DNA of 36,141 nt from Bacteroidetes bacterium CG2_30_33_31 (GTDB lineage Bacteria; Bacteroidota; Bacteroidia; Bacteroidales; UBA1556): contig MNXP01000049.1 of assembly GCA_001872625.1 (NCBI GenBank), positions 1-36,141 of the forward strand. The letters run 5' to 3'. A program made the translations under genes and the position numbers. The notes under the pieces were generated by a model. The model did not search any database. It was not told where the DNA came from and saw only the letters and a program-made list of their open reading frames with translations. Position 1 is the first letter of the stretch. Each line of letters opens with the position of its first letter. Positions 27,470 to 35,345 of this stretch are shown here, in pieces.

Positions 27470-27511
27470 AAAACTAGATATACGAAATAAAACTAGATAT
27501 ACGAAATAAAA
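27470..27511. repeat. 19-bp tandem repeat, 2.2 copies, after glyA
   Basis: The unit AAACTAGATATACGAAATA occurs at 27471-27489 and again at 27490-27508 without a mismatch. It lies between the glyA stop (4 bp away) and the terminator stem. It is probably a small slippage duplication. Confidence 0.9.
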
Positions 27512-27547
27512 AAAGAGACTTAGAATTTATTATAAGTCTCTTTTTTT
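27508..27547. terminator. Bidirectional terminator after glyA
   Basis: AGAGACTTA (27514-27522) pairs with TAAGTCTCT (27533-27541). A run of A precedes it and a run of seven T follows, so it can stop both glyA and the convergent gene ending at 27586. Confidence 0.92.
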
Positions 27548-27585
27548 GCTTTTGGAAATAACTTTAATTTTTAAAAAAAACCAAA

Positions 27586-28317
27586 TTATAAGGATGCAAT
27601 TTTTTTTGTCTGTTTCTCGCTTTCAAGATATTTATCCCAGCGTGTGGTCATAAAAACAGAAAGATAAATTATCTTTGAATTCATATTTTTATATGGCTCT
27701 ACAAGAGTTCCGCTCTTAGAATAAGAATATCCATTATTCATAAAATCTATAAGACTATAAGTGATTTTAAAACTGTAAGCTTGTGGAGATGCCATGCCAA
27801 TAAAAATTGAAGGGACGAATGAATTTACTTTATTAGAAAACCACTCAGATGATTTCCTTTTTCCAGAACTCATAAATTCCTTCTCTTTATAATGAAATAA
27901 CCAATCATATTGACAGCCAGCAAAAAAGTAATAACCATTCTCAAGTTTGCCCAATTTTATTGACAGAGGAATGCCTAAGGCATAAGCTCGTCTTTTCCAT
28001 TTAACATCTTCATTAGTATTAATATCAGAACTTTTTTCTTTGGTAATAATTCCAATATTTTTCAAAGAAATTCCAAAAAAAATTCCAAAATTCTTATTAA
28101 AATCTACATTAATAATGGATGCAAAATGTGGCCAAATGGTGAACCGAGGTGCGGCATCTATTTTTTTTGTATCCCCAATATTCGGAAAATTGTTGTAAGT
28201 TGAATTAGAAAAACTTAATATAATTTCACCATTTGAAGAGCCATAAATTTTTTGGGCATTAATTTTTGAATATGAAATGGATACAATTATTACAATGATT
28301 ATAAGTGATAATTTCAT
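27586..28317 (-). CDS. Exported protein, probable outer membrane beta-barrel
   Basis: A 243-residue protein with a clear signal peptide (hydrophobic residues 3-16, likely cleavage after KINA). The rest alternates polar and hydrophobic residues in strands with aromatic ends (for example FGIFFGISLKNIGI, ALGIPLSIKLGKL, NGYYFFAGCQYDWLF, SFKITYSLIDFMNNG), like small PorT/OmpA-type barrels of Bacteroidota. I recognise no named family. The last 15 residues are charged, so the protein does not end in the usual barrel-terminal aromatic strand. It has its own promoter-like element and converges with glyA. Confidence 0.65.
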   Translation of the reverse strand: MKLSLIIIVIIVSISYSKINAQKIYGSSNGEIILSFSNSTYNNFPNIGDTKKIDAAPRFTIWPHFASIINVDFNKNFGIFFGISLKNIGIITKEKSSDINTNEDVKWKRRAYALGIPLSIKLGKLENGYYFFAGCQYDWLFHYKEKEFMSSGKRKSSEWFSNKVNSFVPSIFIGMASPQAYSFKITYSLIDFMNNGYSYSKSGTLVEPYKNMNSKIIYLSVFMTTRWDKYLESEKQTKKIASL

Positions 28318-28352
28318 GATTTACAAAGTTGACATTTATGATAAATAAAAAA

Positions 28353-28360
28353 CAAAAGTA
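28353..28360 (-). promoter_or_regulatory. -7 element of the 28317 exported-protein gene
   Basis: The minus strand reads TACTTTTG, fitting TAnnTTTG, 35 bp before the ATG. The terminator of the next upstream transcript lies immediately before it. No -33 TTG is evident. Confidence 0.4.
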
Positions 28361-28368
28361 GGTAAAAT

Positions 28369-28400
28369 AAATAATAAAAAAACCGGACAGGCGTCCGGTT
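28369..28400 (-). terminator. Minus-strand rho-independent terminator
   Basis: AACCGGAC (28381-28388) and GTCCGGTT (28393-28400) form a GC-rich 8-bp stem with a tetraloop. On the minus strand the stem is followed directly by a T-rich tract (complement of 28369-28380). It is the end of a candidate small RNA or of the response-regulator transcript. Confidence 0.88.
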
Positions 28401-28518
28401 AATTTCAAATACTTATGAAAAAGGGGCTCAATCCTTTTTGTTTTACTAAAATCCGAATGCAAGACATTAAGCATGTATATTTAGTTGCATAAGGAATAAA
28501 AAAAACAGAAAATTTACA
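28369..28518 (-). ncRNA. Candidate structured small RNA (about 150 nt), possibly encoding a 20-residue peptide
   Basis: Between the response-regulator gene and the exported-protein gene a minus-strand unit has its own TAGATTTG element (28525-28532) and a strong terminator. Within it AUGCAA and UUGCAU form a closing stem near the middle, and AAAAAGG pairs with CCUUUUU further on. A 20-codon frame from ATG 28467 to TGA 28405 (starting MSCIRILVKQ) is also open; I do not recognise it. The alternative is that the segment is simply the 3' untranslated region of the regulator gene. No known RNA family was recognised. Confidence 0.35.
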
Positions 28519-28524
28519 TTTTTA

Positions 28525-28532
28525 CAAATCTA
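28525..28532 (-). promoter_or_regulatory. -7 element of the candidate small RNA
   Basis: The minus strand reads TAGATTTG, fitting TAnnTTTG, 39 bp after the end of the response-regulator gene. A -33 TTG is not visible. Confidence 0.35.
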
Positions 28533-28570
28533 AAAAAATTGAAAAAGGGTAATTTAGTTAAATAGATTTA

Positions 28571-28933
28571 TTAAAAAAGAGTAAAAATATTTTTAATTTC
28601 ATCAGAAGAAATAGGCTTTAAAATTACTTTATCAAATATTGAATATTCTGGTTTGGCAAGGTCTTCAAAGCCAAATCCAGCTGAGAGTGCAATTATTAAA
28701 GATTTTTTTATAATGTTTTTTTGTTCGAAATCTATAATTAGATTGCTTGCTTCAATTCCATCCATAATAGGCATGCGGATATCCATAAAAATCAGTTGGT
28801 AAGGATTATTTATATACATTTCAACAGCTTCCTTGCCGTTGGTTGCAATATCGCTTTGGTATCCTAAATTTTTCAATATCAGCGATAAAACTTGGGCATT
28901 GAGTTCATAATCTTCAACAATCAAAATCCTCAT
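28571..28933 (-). CDS. Single-domain response regulator (CheY-like)
   Basis: A 120-residue receiver domain with no output domain. It shows the acidic pocket at Glu7-Asp8 (ILIVEDYELN), phosphoacceptor Asp51 in LIFMDIRMPIMDG, the Ser/Thr position in LIIALSAG, and the conserved Lys in ILKPIS. The NxxVLSLILK start and the long alpha helices resemble receivers of hybrid histidine kinases. No cognate kinase is encoded in the window, so it must act in a phosphorelay or by protein contact with a partner elsewhere. It has its own promoter-like element. Confidence 0.92.
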   Translation of the reverse strand: MRILIVEDYELNAQVLSLILKNLGYQSDIATNGKEAVEMYINNPYQLIFMDIRMPIMDGIEASNLIIDFEQKNIIKKSLIIALSAGFGFEDLAKPEYSIFDKVILKPISSDEIKNIFTLF

Positions 28934-28953
28934 AATTCAATTAATAATTTTCA

Positions 28954-28961
28954 CAAAGATA
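28954..28961 (-). promoter_or_regulatory. -7 element of the response-regulator gene
   Basis: The minus strand reads TATCTTTG (TAnnTTTG), 20 bp before the ATG at 28933. It is in the divergent region shared with the gene at 29076. Confidence 0.45.
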
Positions 28962-29048
28962 ATCATTATTCTATGAAAAAATTATGTATAAATCAGTTAT
29001 CCTTAGCTCGATTTAAGAACAAATCTTTAGGCATCAATGACATTTAAT

Positions 29049-29056
29049 TATATTTG
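29049..29056 (+). promoter_or_regulatory. -7 element of the gluzincin-barrel gene
   Basis: TATATTTG fits TAnnTTTG and is followed by the ATG 20 bp later. The -33 position reads TTTAG, a weak match. Confidence 0.5.
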
Positions 29057-29075
29057 CGGATTTTAAATTAAATTT

Positions 29076-31886
29076 ATGAAGTACTATTTATTTGTAATTT
29101 TCATTTTTTCATTTTATTTAGGTCAATCTCAATATTATGTTACTGGTCAGGAGAGAGCTGAAATTAGTTGGAATCAGCTAAAGACTAAAAATTTTAGAAT
29201 TGTCTATCCTAATTACGCCGATAGTTTAGCTCAAAATCTTGCAAAGAATTTGAATTGGGCATACTTAAATTCTACTGAAGATATACATCATAAACCAAAA
29301 AAATTTGATATTCTTTTACATACTGAGTCTGCAACTTCAAATGGAATGGTTGCTTGGGCTCCTAAAAGAATGGAAATTTACTCAACATTTCCACAGGATA
29401 TCTACGCTCAGAATTGGCTGGAACAGCTTGCAATCCATGAATTTAGGCATATTGTACAGCTTGATAAATTGAATCAAGGGTTTACGAAAGCATTATCTTT
29501 TGCAACAGGTCAACAAGCTGTTGGAGCTGTTTTGGGATTGTATATTCCGACATGGTTACTCGAGGGTGATGCTATTTGGGCAGAAACCGTATATAGTTCC
29601 AGTGGGCGAGGTCGTGAAAATATTTTCATTGAACCATTGAAATCTCAAATTCTGAATAAAGGCATTTATTCTTATGATAAAGCCAGTCTTGGTTCTTACC
29701 GCGATTTTGTTCCAAATGAATATGAACTTGGTTATAATCTGGTGGCTCAAATAAAATCTGAATTTGGCGACGATATCTTTTCAAAAGTCATTGATAATGT
29801 GGCTCGTAAACCATTTACGATAGTCCCTTTTTCAAGAGGTATGAAGAAAAATACTGGTTTTACAAAAGTAAAACTTTATAAACATAGCATGCAAAAACTC
29901 GACAGTTTATGGAGAATTAATGCTAACTATTACCCAGAAAATAAACAAAATGAAATTGTGAACCCTGTTGTTGAAAGCTTTACTAATTATAAATTTCCTC
30001 ATTTTATAAACGATTCGATTCTATTTGTTGTAAAATCTGGGATCGATGATATTCCACGATTTGTTGAAATTAATGTTAAAACTCATGCCGAAAAAATAAA
30101 ATTAACTCCAGGCTTTTCAAACTTCTATCATGTTGGTTTCACTAAAAATCTGATAATTTGGTCGCAACTTGATTATGATGCGAGATGGACACATAGAAAA
30201 TATTGGAATATTTATTCTTATGATTTGCACACTTATAAATTAAAACAACTTACCAAAAACAAAATATGTTTTGCACCAGAAATAAGTTCAGACGAAAGCA
30301 AAATTGTTTTCGTAGAAACAGATGCAGAAAATAATTTTTATATCAAAATAATTGAAACTCTGACTGGCATTGAAATTAATAGTTTTAAGTTAAATGAATA
30401 CCCGATAACACCTGTATGGAGTGAGGATGAGAAAGAAATTTATTTTGTTAGATTATACAATAAAATTGGACAATCTATAGCTTCGCTTAATATCGAAAGT
30501 GGCGAAATAATAGATATAATAGCTCCAGATTTTTTTACAAAAAGTTCTGTAAATGTTTCAGGTGATTTTCTGTATTTCCAATGTGCTTATGATGGAGTGA
30601 ATAATGCATATACTAAAAATCTGAAAAATGGTAAGATTTATCAGATTTCAAATTTTGCTACGAGTATATCAGATATGAGTCTAAATATTGATGGAAGTTT
30701 GTTGTATTCTTATTATACTTCAAATGGTTATAGGATTGCAAGTCTTGATAGTCAGTTATTTACTTGGACTCCATTGGAAAAGATTGTAAATCGCTTTCCA
30801 GAAATTTTTAAAATCAATAATTCTAAGAATTATCCAAATATTCAAAAAGATAGTCTGCATTTTCAAAATATAGAGCCGAAAAAATATTCAAAAATCGGAC
30901 ATTTATTTAATATTCATTCATGGTTTCCAGCTCAATTTGATGTTGGAAATTTTCAACTTAATCCAGCAATTAAATTGTTGTCGCAGAATTTGCTCGGTAC
31001 CGCAGTTACTTCGGCGGGTTATACTTATTATAGAAACTCCAGTGGCGAGAAATATTTTTTAGACTTTTCTTACAAAGGTTTTTATCCAGTAATCGGTGGC
31101 GGAATTGAATATTTGAAAACTCCAATAATTGATTCATTGGGACAGAGATTAGCTGATGTGAACAAAGATTTAACAGCTTATCTTTATATATCTCAGCCGA
31201 TTAATTTTTCCAAAGGAAAATATTTTAGGTTTTTTGAGCCAAGCATAACTTCAAATATTATATTATCTACACGTAATCTTGGAGTTTATTATTTTCCACT
31301 AAATTTCAGAATATATGCGCATCATATTATACATTCGAGCTATCGCGATTTACGTCCAAAATGGGGGCAAAGCATTGATATCAATTATCTTACATCAACA
31401 GAAGGAGCTAAATTTTCTAATATTTCGCACAATGGAAATCAATTTTCAATTACATCTATATTTTACTTTCCTGGTATCGTAAATCATCATTCGCTAAGAA
31501 TTTATCTTGCCGCACAACAACATTCAAAATTCATGATTGGTTATTCAGATAGAATATCTTTTCCACGGGGATATATTGGTATTAATGCTTTAAATTTTTA
31601 TTCAACAAAGATAGATTACGCATTTCCAATTATTTACCCAGATTTGAGTCTGTCGTCAGTTGCCTACATTAAAAGAATTAAAGCTAACATTTTTTCCGAT
31701 TACGGCATTGGATATGGAAACACAAACAAGCCAAACTATTTTTCTTTTGGTGCAGACTTAACTGCAGATATTCATTTTCTGAGATTTATTGCTCCTGCTG
31801 AAATTGGTATTAGAACTTTGTATATGCCTGATATTAAAAGTCTTAAATTCGAATTACTCTTTGGAGTTGACTTCAATTCATTATAA
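29076..31886 (+). CDS. Exported gluzincin-like metalloprotease domain with beta-propeller and outer membrane barrel
   Basis: A 936-residue protein with a signal peptide (residues 1 to about 18). Residues about 30-280 resemble a peptidase-MA gluzincin domain: the zinc motif IHEFRHIVQLD (His121, Glu122, His125) and, 38 residues after His125, WLLEGDAIWAE with Glu163 as probable third ligand. Residues about 290-600 carry repeats of the TolB/PD40 propeller kind (for example APEISSDESKIVFVETDAE and TPVWSEDEKEIYFVR). From about 640 to the end, alternating amphipathic strands with Tyr/Phe girdles suggest an outer membrane beta-barrel, ending FELLFGVDFNSL. It stands alone with its own promoter. The substrate is unknown; the protein may expose the protease and propeller at the periplasmic or outer face. 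Confidence 0.75.
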   Translation: MKYYLFVIFIFSFYLGQSQYYVTGQERAEISWNQLKTKNFRIVYPNYADSLAQNLAKNLNWAYLNSTEDIHHKPKKFDILLHTESATSNGMVAWAPKRMEIYSTFPQDIYAQNWLEQLAIHEFRHIVQLDKLNQGFTKALSFATGQQAVGAVLGLYIPTWLLEGDAIWAETVYSSSGRGRENIFIEPLKSQILNKGIYSYDKASLGSYRDFVPNEYELGYNLVAQIKSEFGDDIFSKVIDNVARKPFTIVPFSRGMKKNTGFTKVKLYKHSMQKLDSLWRINANYYPENKQNEIVNPVVESFTNYKFPHFINDSILFVVKSGIDDIPRFVEINVKTHAEKIKLTPGFSNFYHVGFTKNLIIWSQLDYDARWTHRKYWNIYSYDLHTYKLKQLTKNKICFAPEISSDESKIVFVETDAENNFYIKIIETLTGIEINSFKLNEYPITPVWSEDEKEIYFVRLYNKIGQSIASLNIESGEIIDIIAPDFFTKSSVNVSGDFLYFQCAYDGVNNAYTKNLKNGKIYQISNFATSISDMSLNIDGSLLYSYYTSNGYRIASLDSQLFTWTPLEKIVNRFPEIFKINNSKNYPNIQKDSLHFQNIEPKKYSKIGHLFNIHSWFPAQFDVGNFQLNPAIKLLSQNLLGTAVTSAGYTYYRNSSGEKYFLDFSYKGFYPVIGGGIEYLKTPIIDSLGQRLADVNKDLTAYLYISQPINFSKGKYFRFFEPSITSNIILSTRNLGVYYFPLNFRIYAHHIIHSSYRDLRPKWGQSIDINYLTSTEGAKFSNISHNGNQFSITSIFYFPGIVNHHSLRIYLAAQQHSKFMIGYSDRISFPRGYIGINALNFYSTKIDYAFPIIYPDLSLSSVAYIKRIKANIFSDYGIGYGNTNKPNYFSFGADLTADIHFLRFIAPAEIGIRTLYMPDIKSLKFELLFGVDFNSL

Positions 31887-31992
31887 AATTTCAAAAATAT
31901 TTTTCTTATTTATTACAAAACTCTTAAGAATTAAAAATAGAAAAATCATATAACTCAGAATTAATTTTAATAATTGATAAAGAAAATTCTAT

Positions 31993-32000
31993 TATTTTTG
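31993..32000 (+). promoter_or_regulatory. -7 element of trxA
   Basis: TATTTTTG fits TAnnTTTG, 54 bp before the trxA ATG. A TTG at 31974-31976 is at a short spacing of 16 bp. The remainder of the 31887-32054 gap shows no gene. Confidence 0.45.
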
Positions 32001-32054
32001 CTCTCTGGAAATTAATAAGCAAAATTAATATAAACAAATTTAATATTTAAAATT

Positions 32055-32372
32055 ATGACAATTGAATTAACAGACGCCAATTTTAATGAGTTGGTAAAAA
32101 ACTCAAAACTTCCTGTTTTAGTTGACCTTTGGGCAGAGTGGTGTGGCCCTTGCCGTATGGTGAAACCTGTGGTAGAGCAACTTTCTGATGAATATGAAGG
32201 TAAAATTGTTGTTGGAGCAGTGGACGTTGATTCTAATCCAAATGTAACTGTTGAGTTTGGGGTTAGAAACATTCCAACTCTTTTGTTCTTTAAAGACGGC
32301 GTTTTAGTTGATAAACAAGTTGGAGCTGTGCCTAAAGCTGTACTTGCAGAAAAATTAGATTCATTATTGTAA
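32055..32372 (+). CDS. trxA: Thioredoxin
   Basis: A canonical 105-residue cytosolic thioredoxin: FNELVKNSKLPVLVDLWAEWCGPCRMVKP with the redox pair Cys30 and Cys33, the cis-Pro strand NIPTLLFF and the closing VGAVPKAVLAEKL helix. It is the general disulfide reductase fed by thioredoxin reductase. This is the third thioredoxin-fold gene in the window and the only cytosolic one with the standard WCGPC. A terminator hairpin follows it just before the DUF58 gene. Confidence 0.95.
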   Translation: MTIELTDANFNELVKNSKLPVLVDLWAEWCGPCRMVKPVVEQLSDEYEGKIVVGAVDVDSNPNVTVEFGVRNIPTLLFFKDGVLVDKQVGAVPKAVLAEKLDSLL

Positions 32373-32406
32373 TTTTTATCAGCTAAATAAAATTTTCTAT
32401 ATTTAT

Positions 32407-32432
32407 ACCGTCTTTTATAGGCGGTTTTTTTT
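32407..32432 (+). terminator. Terminator-like hairpin touching the DUF58 start
   Basis: ACCGTC (32407-32412) pairs with GGCGGT (32420-32425, one G-T pair) around a 7-nt loop, followed by eight T. The T tract ends 3 nt before the ATG of the next gene. It may end trxA, or act as an attenuator of DUF58 expression. Confidence 0.75.
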
Positions 32433-32435
32433 CTT

Positions 32436-33368
32436 ATGAGCAATAAATTACATAGAAATTATATAAGAGCATATTCGAAGCTTGAACTTCTTGCAAAGCA
32501 AATAGTTGAAGGTTTTATTACGGGGCTACACAAAAGTCCTCTCCATGGTTTTTCGGTAGAATTTGCTGAGCATCGGCAATATAATAATGGTGAATCAACA
32601 CGGCATATCGATTGGAAACTCTATGCCAGAACCGAGAAATTATTTTTAAAGCGCTACGAAGAAGAGACAAATTTAAGATGCCAAATACTTATAGATAATT
32701 CAGCTTCTATGTATTTTCCTTTTAACAAGGAAGCGTCTTTTGAAAATCCAAATAAAATTACTTACGCAGTTTATGCTGCCGCTGCTATAATAGAAATGTT
32801 AAAGAAACAGCGCGATGCAGTTGGACTAAGTTTATTTACAGATAAAATAAATCTGCATTTCCCAGCCAAGAGCAGTCCACAGCATATACAGCTGTTGATG
32901 AGCCATTTAGAGCAAGTTTTGATTGATGTTAAACCTACTATAAATCAATTTACTAATGCTTCTAAAGTAATACATGAAATAGCAAATATAATTCATAAAC
33001 GCTCACTTGTTATAATATTTTCTGATATGCTTGATGCTGGATCAAAGGATGAAGTTTATAAATCTCTTCAGCATTTAAAACATAATAAACATGAGGTAAT
33101 TTTGTTTCATATAGTGGATGCTGCAAAAGAGCTAGAACTCGAATTTAAAAATCGACCATATAAATTTGTTGATTCCGAATCAGGCGAAATTCTAAAGATA
33201 AATCCTAAGGAAATTAAAGATTTCTATGTTGCCAAAATGATGGAATTTAAAGATGATTTGAAGTTAAAATGTTTTCAGTATAATATTGATTTTGTGGAAG
33301 TTGATATCAATAAAGGATTCCATGAAGTATTGCTTCCATATTTTTTAAAACGAGAAAAATTATATTAA
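32436..33368 (+). CDS. DUF58-domain protein (von Willebrand A-like)
   Basis: A 310-residue cytosolic protein. The DUF58 signature is visible in order: LHKSPLHGFSVEFAEHRQY, then NGESTRHIDWKLYARTEKLF (RxIDW, residues 56-60), followed by a vWA-like fold with the MIDAS motif DNSAS (Asp87, Ser89, Ser91). DUF58 proteins are the usual partners of MoxR AAA+ ATPases, in which the metal site engages client proteins. The MoxR gene of this window is 11 kb away, after surA. Start ATG 32436 abuts a terminator-like hairpin. The glycosyltransferase gene follows after 3 bp. Confidence 0.9.
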   Translation: MSNKLHRNYIRAYSKLELLAKQIVEGFITGLHKSPLHGFSVEFAEHRQYNNGESTRHIDWKLYARTEKLFLKRYEEETNLRCQILIDNSASMYFPFNKEASFENPNKITYAVYAAAAIIEMLKKQRDAVGLSLFTDKINLHFPAKSSPQHIQLLMSHLEQVLIDVKPTINQFTNASKVIHEIANIIHKRSLVIIFSDMLDAGSKDEVYKSLQHLKHNKHEVILFHIVDAAKELELEFKNRPYKFVDSESGEILKINPKEIKDFYVAKMMEFKDDLKLKCFQYNIDFVEVDINKGFHEVLLPYFLKREKLY

Positions 33369-33371
33369 GCT

Positions 33372-35309
33372 ATGAAGCTTTCAATAATAATTGTAAATTA
33401 CAATGTTGCTTATTTTTTGGAGCAATGCTTAACTTCGATATTTAGTTCAGAATTAAATTTTGAATTTGATGTTTTTGTAGTTGACAATAATTCTGTTGAT
33501 AGCTCGATTAAGATGATTTCTGAAAAGTTTCCGCAAATAAAGCTTATTGCTAACAAAACGAATAATGGTTTTTCAGTAGCTAACAACCAAGCAATTAAGC
33601 AGAGTAATTCTGAATACATTCTACTTTTAAATCCAGATACAATCATAGAAATTGACACATTGCAATTGTCGGTAGATTTTATGGAAACGCATGAAAATTG
33701 TGGTGGTTTAGGGGTAAAAATGATTGATGGTAAAGGTAAATTTCTACCCGAATCTAAACGTGGATTGCCAACCCCTTCAGCGGCATTCTCTAAAATTTTT
33801 GGTCTATCATGGCTATTTCCAAAAAGCAAAAGATTTTCAGCATATTATTTAGGCCATTTAGATTCTGATGAAACCAATGAAATTGAAATTCTCTCAGGAG
33901 CATTTATGATGTTGAGAAAAAAAACCTTAGATATAATAGGTCTTTTAGATGAAGATTTCTTTATGTATGGCGAAGATATTGATTTGTCGTACAGAATTTT
34001 AAAATCTGGATATAAGAATTACTACTTTCCTAAAACCAGAATAATTCACTTCAAAGGTGAGAGCACAAAAAAAGATAGTATTAATTATGTTTTTATTTTT
34101 TATAAAGCCATGATAATATTTGCCAGAAAGCATTTTAGCAGCAAAAATGCAAAAATATTTTCTTTCTTAATAAATTTAGCAATTGTGGTGAAGGCATCAA
34201 TTTCAATTGTCAAAAATTTTGCAAAAAGTTTAATTTCCTCTATTTTGGACTTCGGTTTTATATATTTGGGATTGTGGTTTTTTGCAAAATATTGGGGCAC
34301 TCATTTCGCAGCACAAACAGTAAGTTATCCTCAAATGTTTTTATATGTAATAATCCCATTATTTATACTAATAAACTTAACTTCAGTGTATTATAATGGA
34401 GGATATGAAAAACCTGTCAATGCTTTTAAGATTATAAGAGGAAATATTTTAGGTGCTTTATTCATTTTTGTAATTTATGCTTTGTTGCCAGAATCATACA
34501 GGTTTTCGCGGGCTTTAATTTTATTTGGTGTTGTTTTTATTCCAATTATAATGATATTGTGGAGATTAATAGCTAATTTTTCAGGTATTAATTCTTACAA
34601 ATTTGGAAAGCATTTGAAAAAGAGAATTGCAATTATTGGTTCAACCAAAGAGTCTGAAAGAGTTATTGAGGTTTTAGACAAAACTAACTTAAATATTGAA
34701 GAATCTCTCCATATTGATATTCAAACAGATACTTTAGATAGAATTGATGATATTATAAAATTCAACAAGTTAAATGAAGTTATATTTTGTGCTAAAGACT
34801 TTTCTTCCGCTGAAATTATAGATATGATGACAATACTTCAGCACTTAAATATAGATTATAAAATTGCTCCACCTGAATCGATGTTCATTATTGGCAGCAA
34901 TTCTATAAACACAGCTGGAGATATATATTTTCAGGAATTGAATACTATCAATAAAGCTGAAAACAAGAGATTTAAACGTCTTTTTGATTTCCTCACTTCA
35001 ATATTTTTAATTGTTATTTTTCCTGTAACTTTTTTCATTTTTAAATTTCCAATTAGATATTTAAAAAATTTGATACTGGTATTGATTAGTATTAAATCAA
35101 TAGTAGGATTTGATAGACTTAATTCTGAAGATAAATTTCACTTACCGAATCTAAAATCTGGTATTTTACATCCTTCTGATGGAATTTCAGATAAGGAGAT
35201 TTCTTACAAAAATCTTATGAGATTGAACATGGTATATTCCAGAGAGTACAAAGTTTCTAATGATTTTATCATTCTTAGCCGCGGGTTTAAAAATTTGGAT
35301 AGAGATTAG
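33372..35309 (+). CDS. GT2 glycosyltransferase fused to a degenerate polyprenyl glycosylphosphotransferase module
   Basis: A 645-residue membrane protein. Residues 1 to about 250 are a GT2 (WbbL/rhamnosyltransferase-like) domain: LSIIIVNYN, the nucleotide-sugar motif NPD (87-89) and GEDIDLSYRI (200-209). Then come about four membrane helices (about 291-400), a Rossmann-like segment (about 416-515, RIAIIGSTKES) and a C-terminal KRLFDFLTSIFLIVIF entry (535-550) typical of WcaJ/PglC sugar transferases. The remaining roughly 95 residues lack the KFRSM and acidic catalytic segments and keep only a GITGLWQV-like remnant (about 595-645). The phosphotransferase part thus looks inactive and probably anchors the GT2 domain. 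The likely role is polysaccharide or glycan chain synthesis at the inner membrane. Confidence 0.82.
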   Translation: MKLSIIIVNYNVAYFLEQCLTSIFSSELNFEFDVFVVDNNSVDSSIKMISEKFPQIKLIANKTNNGFSVANNQAIKQSNSEYILLLNPDTIIEIDTLQLSVDFMETHENCGGLGVKMIDGKGKFLPESKRGLPTPSAAFSKIFGLSWLFPKSKRFSAYYLGHLDSDETNEIEILSGAFMMLRKKTLDIIGLLDEDFFMYGEDIDLSYRILKSGYKNYYFPKTRIIHFKGESTKKDSINYVFIFYKAMIIFARKHFSSKNAKIFSFLINLAIVVKASISIVKNFAKSLISSILDFGFIYLGLWFFAKYWGTHFAAQTVSYPQMFLYVIIPLFILINLTSVYYNGGYEKPVNAFKIIRGNILGALFIFVIYALLPESYRFSRALILFGVVFIPIIMILWRLIANFSGINSYKFGKHLKKRIAIIGSTKESERVIEVLDKTNLNIEESLHIDIQTDTLDRIDDIIKFNKLNEVIFCAKDFSSAEIIDMMTILQHLNIDYKIAPPESMFIIGSNSINTAGDIYFQELNTINKAENKRFKRLFDFLTSIFLIVIFPVTFFIFKFPIRYLKNLILVLISIKSIVGFDRLNSEDKFHLPNLKSGILHPSDGISDKEISYKNLMRLNMVYSREYKVSNDFIILSRGFKNLDRD

Positions 35310-35327
35310 ATTTTTGAATTACATTTG
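35295..35327 (+). promoter_or_regulatory. Promoter of the FKBP lipoprotein gene
   Basis: TACATTTG (35320-35327) fits TAnnTTTG, with TTG at 35295-35297 about 22 bp upstream. It overlaps an in-frame TTG codon at 35325, which supports the ATG at 35346 as the real start. Confidence 0.5.
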
Positions 35328-35345
35328 CTCAAATATATTAAAGCA

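Noticed and set aside
28259-28474. Open frame of 71 codons on the minus strand
   Set aside because: It runs through a strong terminator, a promoter-like element and the start of the exported-protein gene; its composition is not protein-like.
32012-32443. Long minus-strand frame over trxA
   Set aside because: It is antisense to a canonical thioredoxin gene, and its Ser/Thr-rich product is a typical mirror-frame translation.
33410-33829. Minus-strand frame of 139 codons within the GT2 gene
   Set aside because: It is antisense to the conserved GT2 motifs, which are clearly under coding constraint on the plus strand.
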